Assembly: GCA_024760905.1 (NCBI GenBank)
Contig: CM045733.1
Span: 37,783,501 to 37,847,500 of the forward strand
From: Plotosus lineatus
Lineage: Eukaryota; Chordata; Actinopteri; Siluriformes; Plotosidae
Length of the DNA: 64,000 bases
Direction: 5' to 3'
Both the position numbers and the translations under genes were made by a program. Under the pieces are notes generated by a model, which saw only the letters and a list, made by a program, of their open reading frames with translations, did not search any database and was not told the origin of the DNA. This document shows positions 11,821-25,071 of this stretch, in pieces (positions within the stretch are counted from its first letter, which is position 1; every line of letters starts with the position of its first letter).

Positions 11821-12167
11821 TGTCTTCCTTTCGGCTTTTTCCCTTTCACTCGGGAGTCGCCACAGCGAATCATCTGATTCGCACGTTTGATTTGGCAGAG
11901 GTTTTTTTTACGTCGGATGCCCTTCCTGTCACAACCCTTTTAGCAAGGGACAGAAACACGCTGACAGCTTTGCAGCCTACTCTTTACGAAAGTCAGCAAT
12001 AGTTCTTTTACATGCCTCACCATAGACAGTGAGAGACATGGCCCGCCTTTGATAACCCAGTCAGCTGCACTTGGGGGGACAGTGACAACCCTGTGGAGGG
12101 TGGGACTCAAACCCCCAACCTTTGGCTCAGCGATCCAGCACCTCTTCCACTAGACCACCACTGCCCC
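11819..12167 (-). mobile_element. tRNA-derived SINE, family A, RTE-type tail
   Basis: Nearly complete minus-strand copy. The tail at the left end carries the LINE 3'-end words (GATTCGCTGTGGCGACTCCC, AAAAAGCCGAAAGGAAGACA). Next come the LINE-leader words (GGGTTGTGACAGGAAGGGCA), the body, and the tRNA-like head at the right end. It lies inside a (TA)n tract. Confidence 0.85.
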
Positions 12168-12169
12168 TA

Positions 12170-12222
<53 letters not shown>
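12168..12222. repeat. (TA)n microsatellite, right part
   Basis: Second half of the (TA)n tract that flanks the SINE at 11819-12167. Confidence 0.9.
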
Positions 12223-12226
<4 letters not shown>

Positions 12227-15200
12227 AAGTTTGCCATACCTTCTTGTAACATTTCTCTACTAACTTACTGTACCTGGTTAGTTTCTTTTCATGGGCTGAT
12301 ACACATCTGGTCTCTTATGGGATCGTCACCTCGATCATCACAAGTGTCTTCTTGCCAGTAGACCACATCAGTATGTCTGGTCACAGAGTTCTTTCAACTA
12401 TTTCTGGGAGAACCAATTTCTTTCCCCGGTCTACGCTCATTTCCCAGTCTTTCATGCCTGCAGGATACCACCTTGATGTTTACTCTTTTCGGGCTCTATA
12501 CACTGTCCTTCTTTCACAAAATTCATGTTTATGCTGGTATGTGCTTTGTCCCCTTTGTAGCTCTTATCCTTTCTCTTTCAAGGTTGCAGGCCAATTCCTT
12601 CAAACTTTATCATGACGCCATGTATATCTTCCATGTGTAAATGTTATTTTGCATGATGGAGCAGGTCCTTCTTTGCACAGGGAGCAAGTTGCATCTGGGA
12701 TCATTTGCCAGCTTTGAAGATTGGTTGGAGTTGGCTGCAGATCTTAGGAGGATGGATGTGTACCTCCACACACCACTCCATGTCGTTTTCTCGGCTGTGT
12801 TTCCCACTTTGTTCATGCACCCCGGCTTCTCATCTCTACAGATCTAGCTTTCCTGGTTTCTTCCTCCTGATTTCTAATTTCTTGTTGGACTAACTTATTT
12901 CTGTCTGCTGTTCTTGCTGTTTTCCACCTTTGTCTCGATTCTGACCCTGGTTCTTTTCTGACCTTGCATACTATCCCAATGATATCACTGTACCTCAGCC
13001 TGCCCTCTGCCTCCTCTACTGCTTTGCTGGCTGACCATTTTCCCCCCTGTTCTGACTTCAATGTCTGCTTTCCTGGTTTTCTCATCCCTTGAGTCTTTGA
13101 GGGTCATTACTAATCTGGATTTCCTGCTTTGAATCCTTCAGTTACTGATGTCAGTGGCAGTTGCAGCTGACTGGTTTTTGAATACAAACCCACAGAAGAG
13201 GAGCACGGTGGGACACCTAGCCATCTCCTAAGATGTTTGCTCACACTCTTCTCTATTCCTTCTACTGCTGTGATTCCTATCTCATATGGCATAAGTGGCC
13301 AGGTTAGTCTTGGTAGAAGCCCATGTTGGAAAATGCAGACCTAGAATTTTTCTGGTAGCCCTGTTTTATCTATCTTTCTTAGCCCTTCATTAGCTTGCTG
13401 TTGCAGTTTTTTTTTCACATTGTTCCAATCTTCCAGGCTGTCATCATACCACTTGCCTTGGCACTTAATTGGGTTTCTAATTCCAAAATGGTATTACTTC
13501 ATCCTGGATGTTCAGCTGGTACCTTTGGATGAGTCTTCCTCTTTTGGGGATCAACTTGATTTTGATGGCTTGAATCTCATACGAGCCCACTTTACTGTCT
13601 TCTAGGGCTATTAGCACCCAGTTTGCCTGTATGAACATTGGTGTTGTGATGGTCAAGTCATCCATGAACCCTCTGCTTGATGGCTGTTGAATGTTGGTTT
13701 CAGACAGTGGGCCCCTCGTCTTTCTCTTGCCTGCCTCAATGATTAGATTCATTGCCATTATGAAGAGGATGACAGAGATGGTGCACCCTGTGACAATACC
13801 CTTCTCTAGACTTTGCCATGCTGTATTCTCTTTGTTCATGGCAAATCAGACGTATCCCATCATAATAACCGCCAGTGATTCCTTTCACCTTTCTTGGTAT
13901 ATGGTAATGGTCCAGTGCCCTCTCAATGAGTTTATATGGTAATGTAACATGTGCATTTGCTAGATTTATCCAGACTACCGCCAAGTCTCTACCATTTACT
14001 CTTGCTTCCCTGATTAGTTGGCTTATCACACTTGTATTCTCCACACACTCTGAGAACCCTCGTATTCCTCCTTTCTGTACAGATGTGTTCTCATACCCAT
14101 TAACAGTCATGTATGTTGTCATCCGTCCTGCCAGCACAGTGAAGAATACTTTCCCCTCCACATTCAACAAGGATATTATTCTGAACTGGATGATTGTCTT
14201 GGAATTCTCTTTTGGCACAAAACATGTTTCTGCAGTTTTCCAACATGATGGTATCTTTCCCTTCCTCCAAACAATCTTCATTAGTCTCCACAACTGATGC
14301 AGCAACTTTGGGCACTTTTTATATACCTTGTATGGGATGCCATTTGGTCTGGGTGCTGCTCCTGCTCTTGTTTTCCTTAATTCCTGCACTTCTTTCCATG
14401 TTGATTCTACTTCATTCAGTGGCATGTCTGGAGGGTCTACTGCTGTGATCAATTCATTCTTTCCATGAGGTTCTCCTCTCAATGGGTCACTGTGTGTCCT
14501 TCTGAGATGATCTCCTCTCTTACACTGAAGTGCTGATGTTTTCTGCTTTCCTGAGTTCTTTCAATCTTCCTCTCAGTTCTTGCCTCAGTTCTTCTAGGCC
14601 CTTCTTTTCTTCTGTGCCTGCTTTCAGGTATTGTTTACTAATTGTGTACAGTTCCTTCCTTAGCTTTGCTATTTCTCTCTGTTTCTGTTGTTATTTTTTT
14701 GCTGTTGTCTTGTTGGTGTGCCCCTTTCCTCTATGACTTCTATGAATCTTTCTCTGCTGATGATGTACACTAGCCTTGCCAACGTGTTGATCTTTATTTC
14801 TACATTCCCTGTGAGAGTTGATTCCAGTATGATATCTAGGTCATGATCTCGTCTTTCCCATTTCCTGCTGTCCATGGCTGGAAACTTTGTTCACTCTTTT
14901 TCCTGCCATGGTAGGTCTTCTATCTGAGCTTGTTGTTGGTTCTGATGGTCTTCTGCAGTGTCTTGGTTGTTTTTATGTGTTTCCTTGTTAGAGTAGAGGT
15001 CCTGGGTAGTGTGGGGTTCTTCCTGGCCTATGTCCTCTAGTGTCTCACCAGCGTTATCTGTGCACTTCCTTTGAGTACTCAAAAGGTAGGCACTTTGCCT
15101 TTGCCTGGTGGGTTTTCAACCCATTGCTGTTCTTGCAGATCTTGCCACAATAGCATTTTGTTTGTTCCAGTTTTCTAGTCAGTGTCGTTTGGATTAGCCT

Positions 15201-15310
15201 GGTCATCTTCATTTGGTCTGTCCTGTTGGGTTCTTCATGCTCCCTCCCTCTTGGAAGAACCCGAGGGTAATTTCCTTTGTTTTCTGTATTTGTATTTGGC
15301 AGTGGTAGCC
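12223..15310 (-). mobile_element. Decayed LINE with N-terminal zinc finger (NeSL/R2-like)
   Basis: A long minus-strand element with many frameshifts. Read from right to left, a zinc-finger-like block CYCGKICKNSNGLKTHQAK lies in 15054-15359. A charged region follows, then the RT (13477-14482), then C-terminal blocks at 13110-13292, 12813-13085 and 12610-12816. A zinc finger before the RT and a long C-terminal region after it are the layout of LINEs that use a restriction-like endonuclease (R2 and NeSL clades). The endonuclease itself cannot be recognised in this decayed copy. The clade is inferred. Confidence 0.65.
13477..14482 (-). pseudogene. Reverse transcriptase of the zinc-finger LINE (broken)
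   Basis: Two overlapping frames. The first (13736-14482) reads RAGAAPRPNGIPYKVYKKCP, SCWKTAETCFVPKE, FRIISLLNVEGKVFF and WINLANAHVTLPYKLIERAL, which match RT fingers and palm. In the last, LANAH occupies the place of the usual D-x-x-x-A block. The second (13477-13839) reads GIVTGCTISVILFIMAMN and SRGFMDDLTITTP, whose MDD is the catalytic pair. The frame break lies between them near 13740-13840. The copy is inactive. Confidence 0.75.
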
Positions 15311-15508
15311 TGGCCTGTGGTGCGAGGCATGTCAAAGAACTATCACTGACTTTCGTCAAAAGTAGGCTGCTTCAGTATGCTTTGGCCCTGTGATGGCCTG
15401 TCAAACTGTCCAGGGCATGCTCTACCATTGCTCAGAGTAGGCTTAGATGGGCACCAGTCTCCTTGCTGCCCTTACTAGAATTAAGTGGTTCAGAAAATGA
15501 ATGAATGA
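15302..15508 (+). mobile_element. SINE family A body with L2-type tail (5' truncated)
   Basis: Matches the family A body (GAGGCATGTCAAAGAACTAT, GTAGGCTGCTTCAGTATG). It then switches to a tail of the L2 type (GATGGCCTGTC, GTCCAGGGCATG, ATTAAGTGGTTCAGAAAATG) ending in GAATGAATGAAT. Confidence 0.65.
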
Positions 15509-16409
15509 ATTGTTGATTTCAGAACAAACTGTAACTTGTTCATTCTTGATGTGGCTGAGAATGTCACACCAATCTGTGGCAGGAGTGATAATCAGAGGCA
15601 AGGCTGCAGAATAGAAACTTCCTTTATTTGTGGGCTGGGCATTAATATTAACAATTGAGAATCTGGACTGAAAACCAAACCAAAAAAATAGAGAGCACAG
15701 AGCTAAACATGAGGAATCTAACCACACTAGAGAACCAGGCAGTGGTCAGTACATTGGGGGAAATACACATAAATACACACGTCTACAAACAGAGTTAACA
15801 TCTGGATTACTCTGCAACATGCTGAACCTGAAGCATGTTTATAGAGCTCTAATGAGCTGCTCAAGTTTCTACACCTTTTTATTTATTTTACTAGACCATT
15901 CTCCAACAAAGATAGTATAACAAGACATCAAACAAGAAATCTCATTGAATATGATGGAAAAGAATACACAAATTTAAAATAAATTCTTAAAAATAAAAAT
16001 ATTAAATAATATATTAATTAAATACATGATAATAAACAAATGCAACAGATTCCCTACAAGATTCGGTTCTATTAGGTCAGCAAGACCCTATACCTATAGA
16101 TATATCAACACCTGCAGCTTGATGTGAATGCTTGCCCGCTGAGCCATCTGGGAGGTGTAGGCACACTGTAGACATCTTGCCATTTGAATCCAGAGATGCA
16201 GAAAATACAGCTCGAGCAGCACCAAACACATGAACCATGGGGCAGGCACAAGGAAACTGTGACAGTTAGCTTTTGAAAATTTGAGCCCATTTCAGTGTAG
16301 CACATAATTTTTCCTAAACTGTATGACATCACTCACGCCATTTCATTGAAGATTTTTGTTCTTATAATATGTACTTTAAAGAAAAGAAAAAAACCCCACT
16401 GTCAAAGGT
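15509..16409. other. No gene recognised
   Basis: AT-rich unique-looking sequence. A minus-strand open frame at 15443-15727 overlaps a SINE tail and shows no known motif. No RNA gene or promoter signal is evident. Confidence 0.4.
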
Positions 16410-16568
16410 GAGTGTGGCATGTAAAAGAGCCATTGTTAAATTTCATGAAGAGTCGGCTGCATAGCCATCAGTGTGTTTCTGCCCTCACCCAGAGTTGGCT
16501 GAGATGAGTGCCAGCCTCCCTGCAACCCTAATTAAAATTAAGCGATTCAGAAAATGAATGAATAAATG
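16410..16568 (+). mobile_element. SINE family A body with L2-type tail (5' truncated)
   Basis: Body words GGCATGTAAAAGAGCCATTG and GCATAGCCATCAGTGTGTTT are followed by a tail containing CAGAGTTGGCTGAGATGAGT. It ends AAGCGATTCAGAAAATGAAT with GAAT repeats. Confidence 0.65.
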
Positions 16569-16964
16569 ACAAAAACAAACCTTTACATAAATTACAAAGC
16601 CAAAATTTCACCTTAAAAATGTTTTATTAGAATTTGATGCCTGCATGACACTGAACAAATCTTGGAACAGAGTTATGTGCACCTCTTAATGGTTTGGGAG
16701 TTGTTGCAACTTTTCACTTGAAATTTTCTGCATTTTGTTTCATAAAAAGACTTCAGCTGCTCATCAGTGCCTATTGTATTCTCGATTTCATGACAAGTTG
16801 ATGAATAATAGTGATGTTACGGACACTAAGGTGTTCTTGTATCATAATGGACCTCGGGTAGGATTTGATGAGCTTCATTGGAAGAGTAAATGAAAATCGG
16901 AGAGCAGTAAATAAAAGAAGCCCCTCTGAACATTTTTTCAGATTATTTGCAGGGCCAACAGACA

Positions 16965-17130
16965 CATCCATTCACACAGTCAATTAGCCTAAACTGCATG
17001 TCTTTGGACAGGAGGAAACCAACACAAGATGAGAGAACATGATAATTCCACAAAGTAACCCAGAAGCACAGGAATTGTACCCATGACCCTCCTCCTGTGA
17101 AGCGGATGTGCTAGCCACTATGTCACCCAA
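16965..17130 (-). mobile_element. SINE family C fragment (L2-type)
   Basis: Minus-strand fragment with the tRNA-like region at its right end (read on minus: GTGGCTAGCACATCCGCTTC). Its body contains the CATGTCTTTGGAC motif as seen on the plus strand. Other copies of this family lie at 23012, 24587, 32331, 46573, 49960 and 51014. Confidence 0.55.
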
Positions 17131-17214
17131 TGTAGAACCAATCTATATAGAATCCATTGGTAAAAACAGTATCTTCATAGGCTAACACAGCCATTTTTTC
17201 ACATCTTATTCTGC

Positions 17215-18365
17215 TTCTTGGTTTTTGGTGGTACTCCAAAGCCATTGTAGACAACTCAGAACAGCTGAGAGAAAGTGGAAGAAATCTCAACTTGAATCAG
17301 ATCTGACTTCCTACCATGCTCTACTATCCACATTTTCATCTGATGTGACTTCTGCTAAGAGAGCCTTCTGCAAGAAAATGTTGGACACTGCTGCACAAGA
17401 CCCATGTAAACGCCCCATTGTCTTCTCATCATTACTTAGTCCATCTGCTCCACCTGCCCCATCTTCCCTGACCCCTGAAGACTTTGCTGACTTCTTTTAT
17501 GGGAAGATTAAACAAATCTCTGAGATATTTACTTCCACCCCAACTCCTATACTATACAGTGTAGATTTCAGTTCCCCTTCCCTTGCACAGTTTTACAATC
17601 TCACAGAAGAAGACATCCAGCAAGTCATTTCATCATGCAATCCTACCAACTGCTCACTAGATCCAATTCCTTCCACAACACTCCAGACTATCTCTCAAAG
17701 ACCTTCTTCCATTTACATCCACTATCATCAATAACTCCATATCATCTGGTCAGGTACCAACAGCATTCAAAAGAGCCCAGGTTCAACTCACTCCTGACAG
17801 GTCTACTTTTGAGCACTAGTCAACCTCTTCAAATGATCCAGAACGCAGCTGCATTGCTTGTTTTAAATTCCCAAGTTTCCCCCACACCATACTACTGCCA
17901 CAATCTCTCCACTGGCTACCTGTAGTTGATTACATTCGATGTAAAACATTAATGCTTGCCTACAAAGCCAAAAATGGACCTGCACCTTCCTACCTCAAAG
18001 CACTTCCACGTTCTCTCACATTCTCAAGCACTGCTAGACTGTTTCCTCCCTCTACCAAGGGGCAAATGGGAAAACATGTCTAAACTCTTCTCTGTTCTGG
18101 CTCCAAGGTTTTGGAATGAACTTCCTCTGGACAGCCAGACAGCTGAGTCAATGATATCTTCAAACGACGGCTGGAAACTTACCTTTTTCAGCAGTACTTA
18201 GATTAAGAAATATGCTGTATACAAACACACACACACAGCAACTGCCTGAATTTGACTGGAATCTGTGTTGTAACAAACCAGTATAACAATATATTGATTG
18301 ATAGTGACTTTAAAGCACTTGTGTAAGTCGCTCTAGAGTGTCCGCTAAATGCTGTAAATGCAATC
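17215..18365 (+). mobile_element. L2-like LINE, internally deleted
   Basis: A 169-codon frame (17225-17734) matches the region between endonuclease and RT of L2-like LINEs: QLRTAERKWKKSQLESDLTS, then LTPEDFADFFYGKIKQI and NPTNCSLDPIPSTTLQ. The RT palm is missing. The sequence jumps to the C-terminal region MIQNAAALLVLNSQ, PTKPKMDLHLPTSKH and LFSVLAPRFWNELPLDSQTA. The 3' end has AAGTCGCTCTAGAGTGTCCG followed by GCTAAATGCTGTAAATGC, a typical fish L2/SINE terminus. Dead copy. Confidence 0.75.
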
Positions 18366-19403
18366 CATTTAGCATTATCCATCTGTTTCCCGTATATATT
18401 GCAGCACTGACAAGCTGTTATGCCTCACCGAGTTAGATGATGGATTTTAATCATTTTGTTATAGCCATAACAGAAAATAGTTTTAAAGCAACACCTTTCA
18501 ATTCATTAATATAAAAATATCACAAAAGACAAACATTTTAATAAAAAAAAAAAAAAAAGCCATTTCAACATGGCTTTCAAGTTTGATTTGATATCAATAA
18601 AACACAACAAGAACTGAAATCTCTGAAACCGATCCAATGGAAAATTCTCACTCTTAATCACATTATAATGTGGAGCAGAATTACTTTAAACACCTAATGA
18701 TTACATGTATTTATTTAATGAATCTCTTCTATACTTTTGCCAAGTTTAGATTTTATGTCAGAGTAATGTCTTGGCTTACAGATTACAGAAATTCACCAGT
18801 GTAGTTTAATATTTACATGCAGTTCAAAACTAATTAAATTTTATTAGTAGTAGAAGTAATATGATTATTTTTAGTAGTAGTAAAAATAAGATTCTGATGG
18901 GTTTCATAGTGATTTTATTTTATAAATATACAACACACTACAATGGTTCAATTGTGGTTGGGTATAAATCTACCCCATCTGCATCCCGGGTGATCCCATG
19001 TGAGGTCAGAGCCTGAAGGTCGAGAAGCTATCAATAAAGGCTCAACAGTCAAAAAAAGTTAAAAGAAAAGAGAAATTATTTACACAAATACTGACATTTT
19101 ATAATTGGAACAGATGCACACCGAATTATTCAGTCCTGCTACACACATTACAGCATCAGTACAGATTTATACCTAATATAAGCTTCCACAAAACAACTGA
19201 AATAAAATAAACATGCTATTCTGGAAGGAAATCAATGATCTATGTTGAGAGCAGGTACAGTACGAACCTCGGGAACATATGAAACTTATTATTAGTATTC
19301 CTTCATCCTGAAGTTGGCATGAGGTTAAAGTGTTGTAGTTTATGCCCAGGACTGATTTTTTTTAGGAAGAACTTGTCCTTTAATCTGCATGTCCTTTTCA
19401 ACA
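18366..19403 (-). other. LAMTOR4 3' UTR and downstream sequence
   Basis: AT-rich sequence after the LAMTOR4 stop codon. The first minus-strand AATAAA after the stop is at 18919-18914, giving a possible 3' UTR of about 480 bases; another is at 18845-18840. No coding signal is seen. A poly-A run on the plus strand at 18541-18557 is of unknown origin. Confidence 0.5.
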
Positions 19404-19501
19404 CTAGGCTGTCACAGGTTCCCGCTGATTGTTCTGACGTTTCACTACAAACACTTTTTGTCCGGAGATGGTCACAACGTAAACATAGTCCTCAAACATA
19501 A
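19404..19501 (-). CDS. lamtor4: LAMTOR4 exon 4 (last coding exon)
   Basis: Acceptor CTGCCCACAG precedes it. It completes a split valine codon and reads [20 protein letters not shown] and [10 protein letters not shown] before TAG at 19406-19404. This is the final beta strands and tail of the roadblock-like fold. Confidence 0.95.
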
Positions 19502-20017
19502 CTGTGGGCAGAATCACAGTAAAACAGACTAGAATTGTTAGCTTGTACCTTCAGTGCGTTCTGTGTGTATAGAGTCAATTAACTTGTACAGCTTACCTGA
19601 CATGCGTTTAAGGGGAGGCTCTGCTGCACCATGGAGTTTGAATCGACATGCTGTGCGGACCATCTGCATGATAACACCTGCTGTATGTTCATCGTTCTCC
19701 AGCTCTCCTGAAGACTAGCTCAGTGAAAACAGGATAAGGAACATGAGAATCTACCTGCTGCTCAGCATGTGATGAGATTAGAACACCATTAAATAATATC
19801 TTTCTTAGGTGTGTGTGTATATAGCAGTACAACTCAGGAACACACAGACACATATTCTGCCACTTCTTAAGGACACCTACCGACCTACATGTTATAGAAA
19901 ATTTATATAGAAGTTAATTTTAAAATGTTCTATGCATGTTAATGTCATACAGGCAACGTGTATTTATATATTAATAAATTATACAACTTATAATGACACA
20001 CACACACACATACATAC

Positions 20018-20080
<63 letters not shown>

Positions 20081-20089
20081 TATATTATT

Positions 20090-20184
<95 letters not shown>

Positions 20185-20189
20185 ATATG

Positions 20190-20255
<66 letters not shown>

Positions 20256-20262
20256 AATACTG

Positions 20263-20293
<31 letters not shown>

Positions 20294-23200
20294 CTTTATG
20301 AATAACAAATCCACAGCCACGTCAAGGAGGAGAACCACTGGCAGCACTGGTGCTCGATTGGGGCTCGTTAGCGCCTCCAGATCCACTGCTGTAAAGCAAA
20401 GGATTTTCCATTTTCACAACGGCCTTATTGCGTTGTTACTGTTATGGTCTGTGCTAGTTGGCGGTGTTTAACTCCTCTCTCTCTCTCTCTCCGCATGTGC
20501 TGGTGAGGGGCATGGCTGTTACTCGCAGGCGAAATCCAGAGAGCACACCTGAATTGACTCAGCCATCAGCGCAAGAGGAGCTCCGTGCTCGACACTGTTT
20601 TTCCCTCACCACTACGGTGAATACGATTTTCCCGCACCCCAGTGCTTCCCTTGAGCTCAATAAAAGTCTTTGTTTCATCATACTTGGTCTCCTGCATATT
20701 TGGGTCCGACTGATGTGTATTTTCTCTTCCTACTTCTTTATGTAGCACACAGTCGACTCGTTAAGGACGTAATGGCGAGCCACAGACGCAAAACTTCAAT
20801 TTCGAAGCTTAACTTCCTCACTAACTGTCATCATTTTCCTTTTCGGTTCACTAGATGATCTTCTTGTGACGCCGGAAGCATATCAGATGGACCAAAAAAA
20901 TGCAGGAGACCAAGTACAGGCATGTGATTTGACCAAAAAAAATCAGCCAGGGTCTGGGGGGGGAAAGCCCCCACCCCCGAAGCTCCTAGGTTTTAAGCAT
21001 TTCAGAAGGGGGAAAAGGCTATTTCATGACACTGAAAGAACTCTAGAAAGTTTAATTTCTAATTTCCATATGCATACTGTACCTCCACTTGTGGGTTTAT
21101 CATGTGGGATTCCAACACTAATAAAAGTGTCACAGTCACAAATAAATAGCCACTCATAGATATCTGCCTCACAACACTATTATCAACAGTCATTGTCTTT
21201 AAACACAATCTGGAAACAAACTATACACATGACATTTCTTTGTCTTTAGTGCTTTAGCATGGCACTTTCTTGCTTCCTTTTGTGCAGCCTGAACTGTCCT
21301 TCTGGAGGCTGCCTTAGAAAGTTTGTTGTCCTTTTGGATGCTGGGGTTTCGGCTGAGGTTGATTCATAGTTTTACATTTCCAATATTAATGAGCAACTTA
21401 CATGAGCACACACTCCCGCTGCTGTTTACAAATACTGAATAATAATGCCTATTTACATAAGTTAATTACGAAAAACTGGTGATTTATTGCGGCAATAATT
21501 TGTTTATTCTAACAGCAGAAAAATGGTTCAGTGACCATAGAGTCGGCTCATTTGATTCAATTCACGGAATAAATACGTAAACGTCCTACGCCTAAAACAT
21601 GCATGCATTCACAATAATTTGAAAAATATAATCGGAAACTAGACAACAAAACTCTTAAACATACCTCAAAATTAACTACTCGATTGGCGACAGGAACTGG
21701 TTGTTTCACTGGGTCTTTTTCAATGCACGGAAGTTTCTGGTCGAATGGCAAACAAAGGGTTAAGTCCGTAGGGTTCTGGAATCTTCACTTGAACACCAAA
21801 TGTTCCTGCAATTGAATGCTACGGTTCCCTTTTCCATCCATTCCCACCTAAACTTGTTTTTCACGACTTTGTCTATTTCTTTGATTCCAGCAGAATCTTT
21901 TCTCTCCATCACCAACATGCTTTCGCTAACTGAACAGATCGGAAGTGGCGTGAATGTCTACGTACATGTTTCAACATCAGCAATTGGCTATTAGAAAGCT
22001 ATCAGCCAATCAGCAGTAACGTTTCAAGAGAGGTCATTTTATGCAAAACTCGGAACGGAATAAAAATGGAAAAGGTTATTTTGACATATTCCACGTGAAA
22101 AAAAAAGATTATTATTATTTTTTTTTTTTAACTGGGCCAATGGGAAAAAAATGCGTGTGTGTGCGTGTGTGTGTGTGTGTGCATGTGTGTTGACCATGTC
22201 TTAGTAGAGTTATAATCTTACAAATGTTTATGGAAGGTTAAAAGCCTGAGTCAAGAAATAAAGCATGAAACAACAGTAACTCTGTCCTTTACATGAAAAA
22301 GATTTATGGTAGACGCAGCTTCATAGTAGCCAATGGGAGGCATCTGTGTCATCCCTCCTAGCCAATGGGAGGCCAGTGGGGCGGGATGTTTGAACATCAT
22401 TGATGGGAGAGCAGCTCGTGCATCGTTTGAATGACAAGTTTCGTAAGGAGAACTTGTTTCGTATACTTGTTTCGAGACAAAAAATTTTGGAAAATGTTTT
22501 TCGTGACCTGGATTTTTCGTTTGTTAGGAATATCGTAAGGTGAGGTACCACTGTATATCAGGGATCCCAGCGAGGTTTAGAAAAAAATAGAGGAAATGGG
22601 TTCAGAAATAGAGGAAATGAAAAATTTCAGCTGGGGGTCAAGGAGGCCGCAGGGCGCCTGAAGCTGAAAACAATTTACCATTTCAAGGTGCTCAGGAAGA
22701 AACTTCTAATACAGAATTTCTGTAAAAAGGCAAAATAACTTAATGGTTTAGATGTAATATGACATGATATACTGCAACCTATATCACTTGTCATGACTGC
22801 ACAACAGTGTTCACAATTCATTTCCATTGTTAACTGTTTTTGCCATCAGTATATATCAGTATATCAGTACAAGTAATTCCAAAATTACACAACAAAAGTA
22901 TCCTTAGTTCATTCTTTTCAATAGGTTTGAGAGAATCTTTTCACCCGATAAATAAAAGTAATTTCAAAAGATATATAACCAAGATATTATCAGGATATAT
23001 ATATCAGGATTAGTGCAGTGGTTTGCCATTGCCTTCTGCACGACGCGAACCTATGGGAAATTCAGAACAGCCAATTAACCTACTGTGCATGTCTTTGGAC
23101 TGTGGGAGAAAACTGGAGCATCCAGAGGAAACCCACGCAAGCACAGGGAGAACATACAAGCTCCACACAGAAACGCCCAGACTGGAAATCAAACCCAGGT

Positions 23201-24532
23201 CTTCTTGCTATGAGGTGGACGTTCTAACCACTATGCCCCCGTGCCACCATATATATATACTAGTCCTTCTCAAAAAATTAGCATATTGTGATAAATTTCA
23301 TTATTTTCTGTAATGTACTGAGAAAAATTAAACTTTCATATATTTTAGGTTCATTACACACCAACTGAAATATTTCAGGTCTTTTACTGTTTTAATACTG
23401 ATGATTTTGGCATACAGCTCATGAAAACCCAAAATCCCCATCTCAAAAAATTAGCATATTTCATCTGACCAATAAAAAAGTGTTATTAATACAAAAAAAA
23501 AGTCAACCTTCAAATAATGATGTTCAGTTATGCACTCAATATTTGGTCGGGAATCCTTTTGCAGAAATGACTGCTTCAATGCGGCGTGGCATGGAGGCAA
23601 TCAGCCTGTGGCACTGCTGAGGTGTTAGGGAGGCCCAGGATGCTTTGATAGCGGCCTTAAGCTCATCCACAGTGTTGGGTCTGGTGTCTCTCAAATTTCT
23701 CTTCACAATATCCCACAGATTCTCTATGGGGTTCAGGTCAGGAGAATTTGCAGCCCAATTGAGCACAGGTGCCAGGTCGTGCTGAAAAATGAAATCCTCA
23801 TCTCCATAAAGCTTTTCTACAGATGGAAGCATGAAGTGCTCCAAAATCTCCTGCTGCTTCTCTGTAACCCAGGTCAGGCGCTTCTGCCGCTGTTTCTGGT
23901 TCAAAAGTGGCTTGACCTGGGGAATGCGGCACCTGTAGCCCCGTCCACTCCTTCCACAGGTCCCCCAAGGTCTGGAATCGGCCCTTCTCCACAATCTTCC
24001 TCAGGGTCCGGTCACCTCTTCTGGTTGTGCAGTGTTTTCTGCCACACTTTTTCCTTCCCACAGACGTCCCACTGAGTTGCCTTGATACAGCACTCTGGGA
24101 ACAGCCTATTCGCTCAGAGATTTCTTTCTGTGTCTTACCCTCTTGCTTGAAGATGCCAATGATGGCCTTCTGGACAGCAGTCAGGTCGGCAGTCTTACCC
24201 ATGATTGCAGTTTTGAGTAATGAACCAGGCTGGGAGTTTTTAAAAACCTCAGGAATCTTTTGCAGGTGTTTAGAGTTAATTGGTTGATTCAGATGATTAG
24301 GTTAATATCTCATTTTAGAGTACCTTTTCATGATATGCTAATTTTTTGAGATAGGGACTTTTGGGTTTTCATGAGCTGTATGCCAAAATCATCAGTATTA
24401 AAACAATAAAAGACCTGAAATATTTCAGTTGGTGTGTAATGAACCTAAAATATATGAAAGTTTAATTTTTCTCAGTACATTACAGAAAATAATGAACTTT
24501 ATCACAATATGCTAATTTTTTGAGAAGGACTA

Positions 24533-24589
<57 letters not shown>

Positions 24590-24676
24590 GGCACGGGGGC
24601 GTAGTGGTTAGAATGTCCACCTCATAGCAAGAAGACCTGGGTTCGATTCCCAGCCTGGGCGTTTCTTTGTGGAGCT

Positions 24677-24733
<57 letters not shown>

Positions 24734-24991
24734 CCGAACTGGGAAGAAGGAGGGGCACGTTCAGTCTGCCGTTTGTAAACAATGAACGCAGCGTCATTAC
24801 GTCAGCGTACACGTAGGTACGTCTAAACTCAAAACTTGACTTTATTTTGACAAAAAACAAAAACAAACAAACCGTAAAATCGAAAAAAAAAAAACGTAAA
24901 ACGGATGAACATAAGTCGGGGAGCGTTTGTGTGTGTGTAATATATATATATACACACATATACATACACACACGTGTGTGTGCGTGTGTGT

Positions 24992-25071
<80 letters not shown>

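Noticed and set aside
21557..21994. Frames in LAMTOR4 intron 2 as nested genes
   Set aside because: Short, motif-free and in AT-rich sequence; expected by chance.
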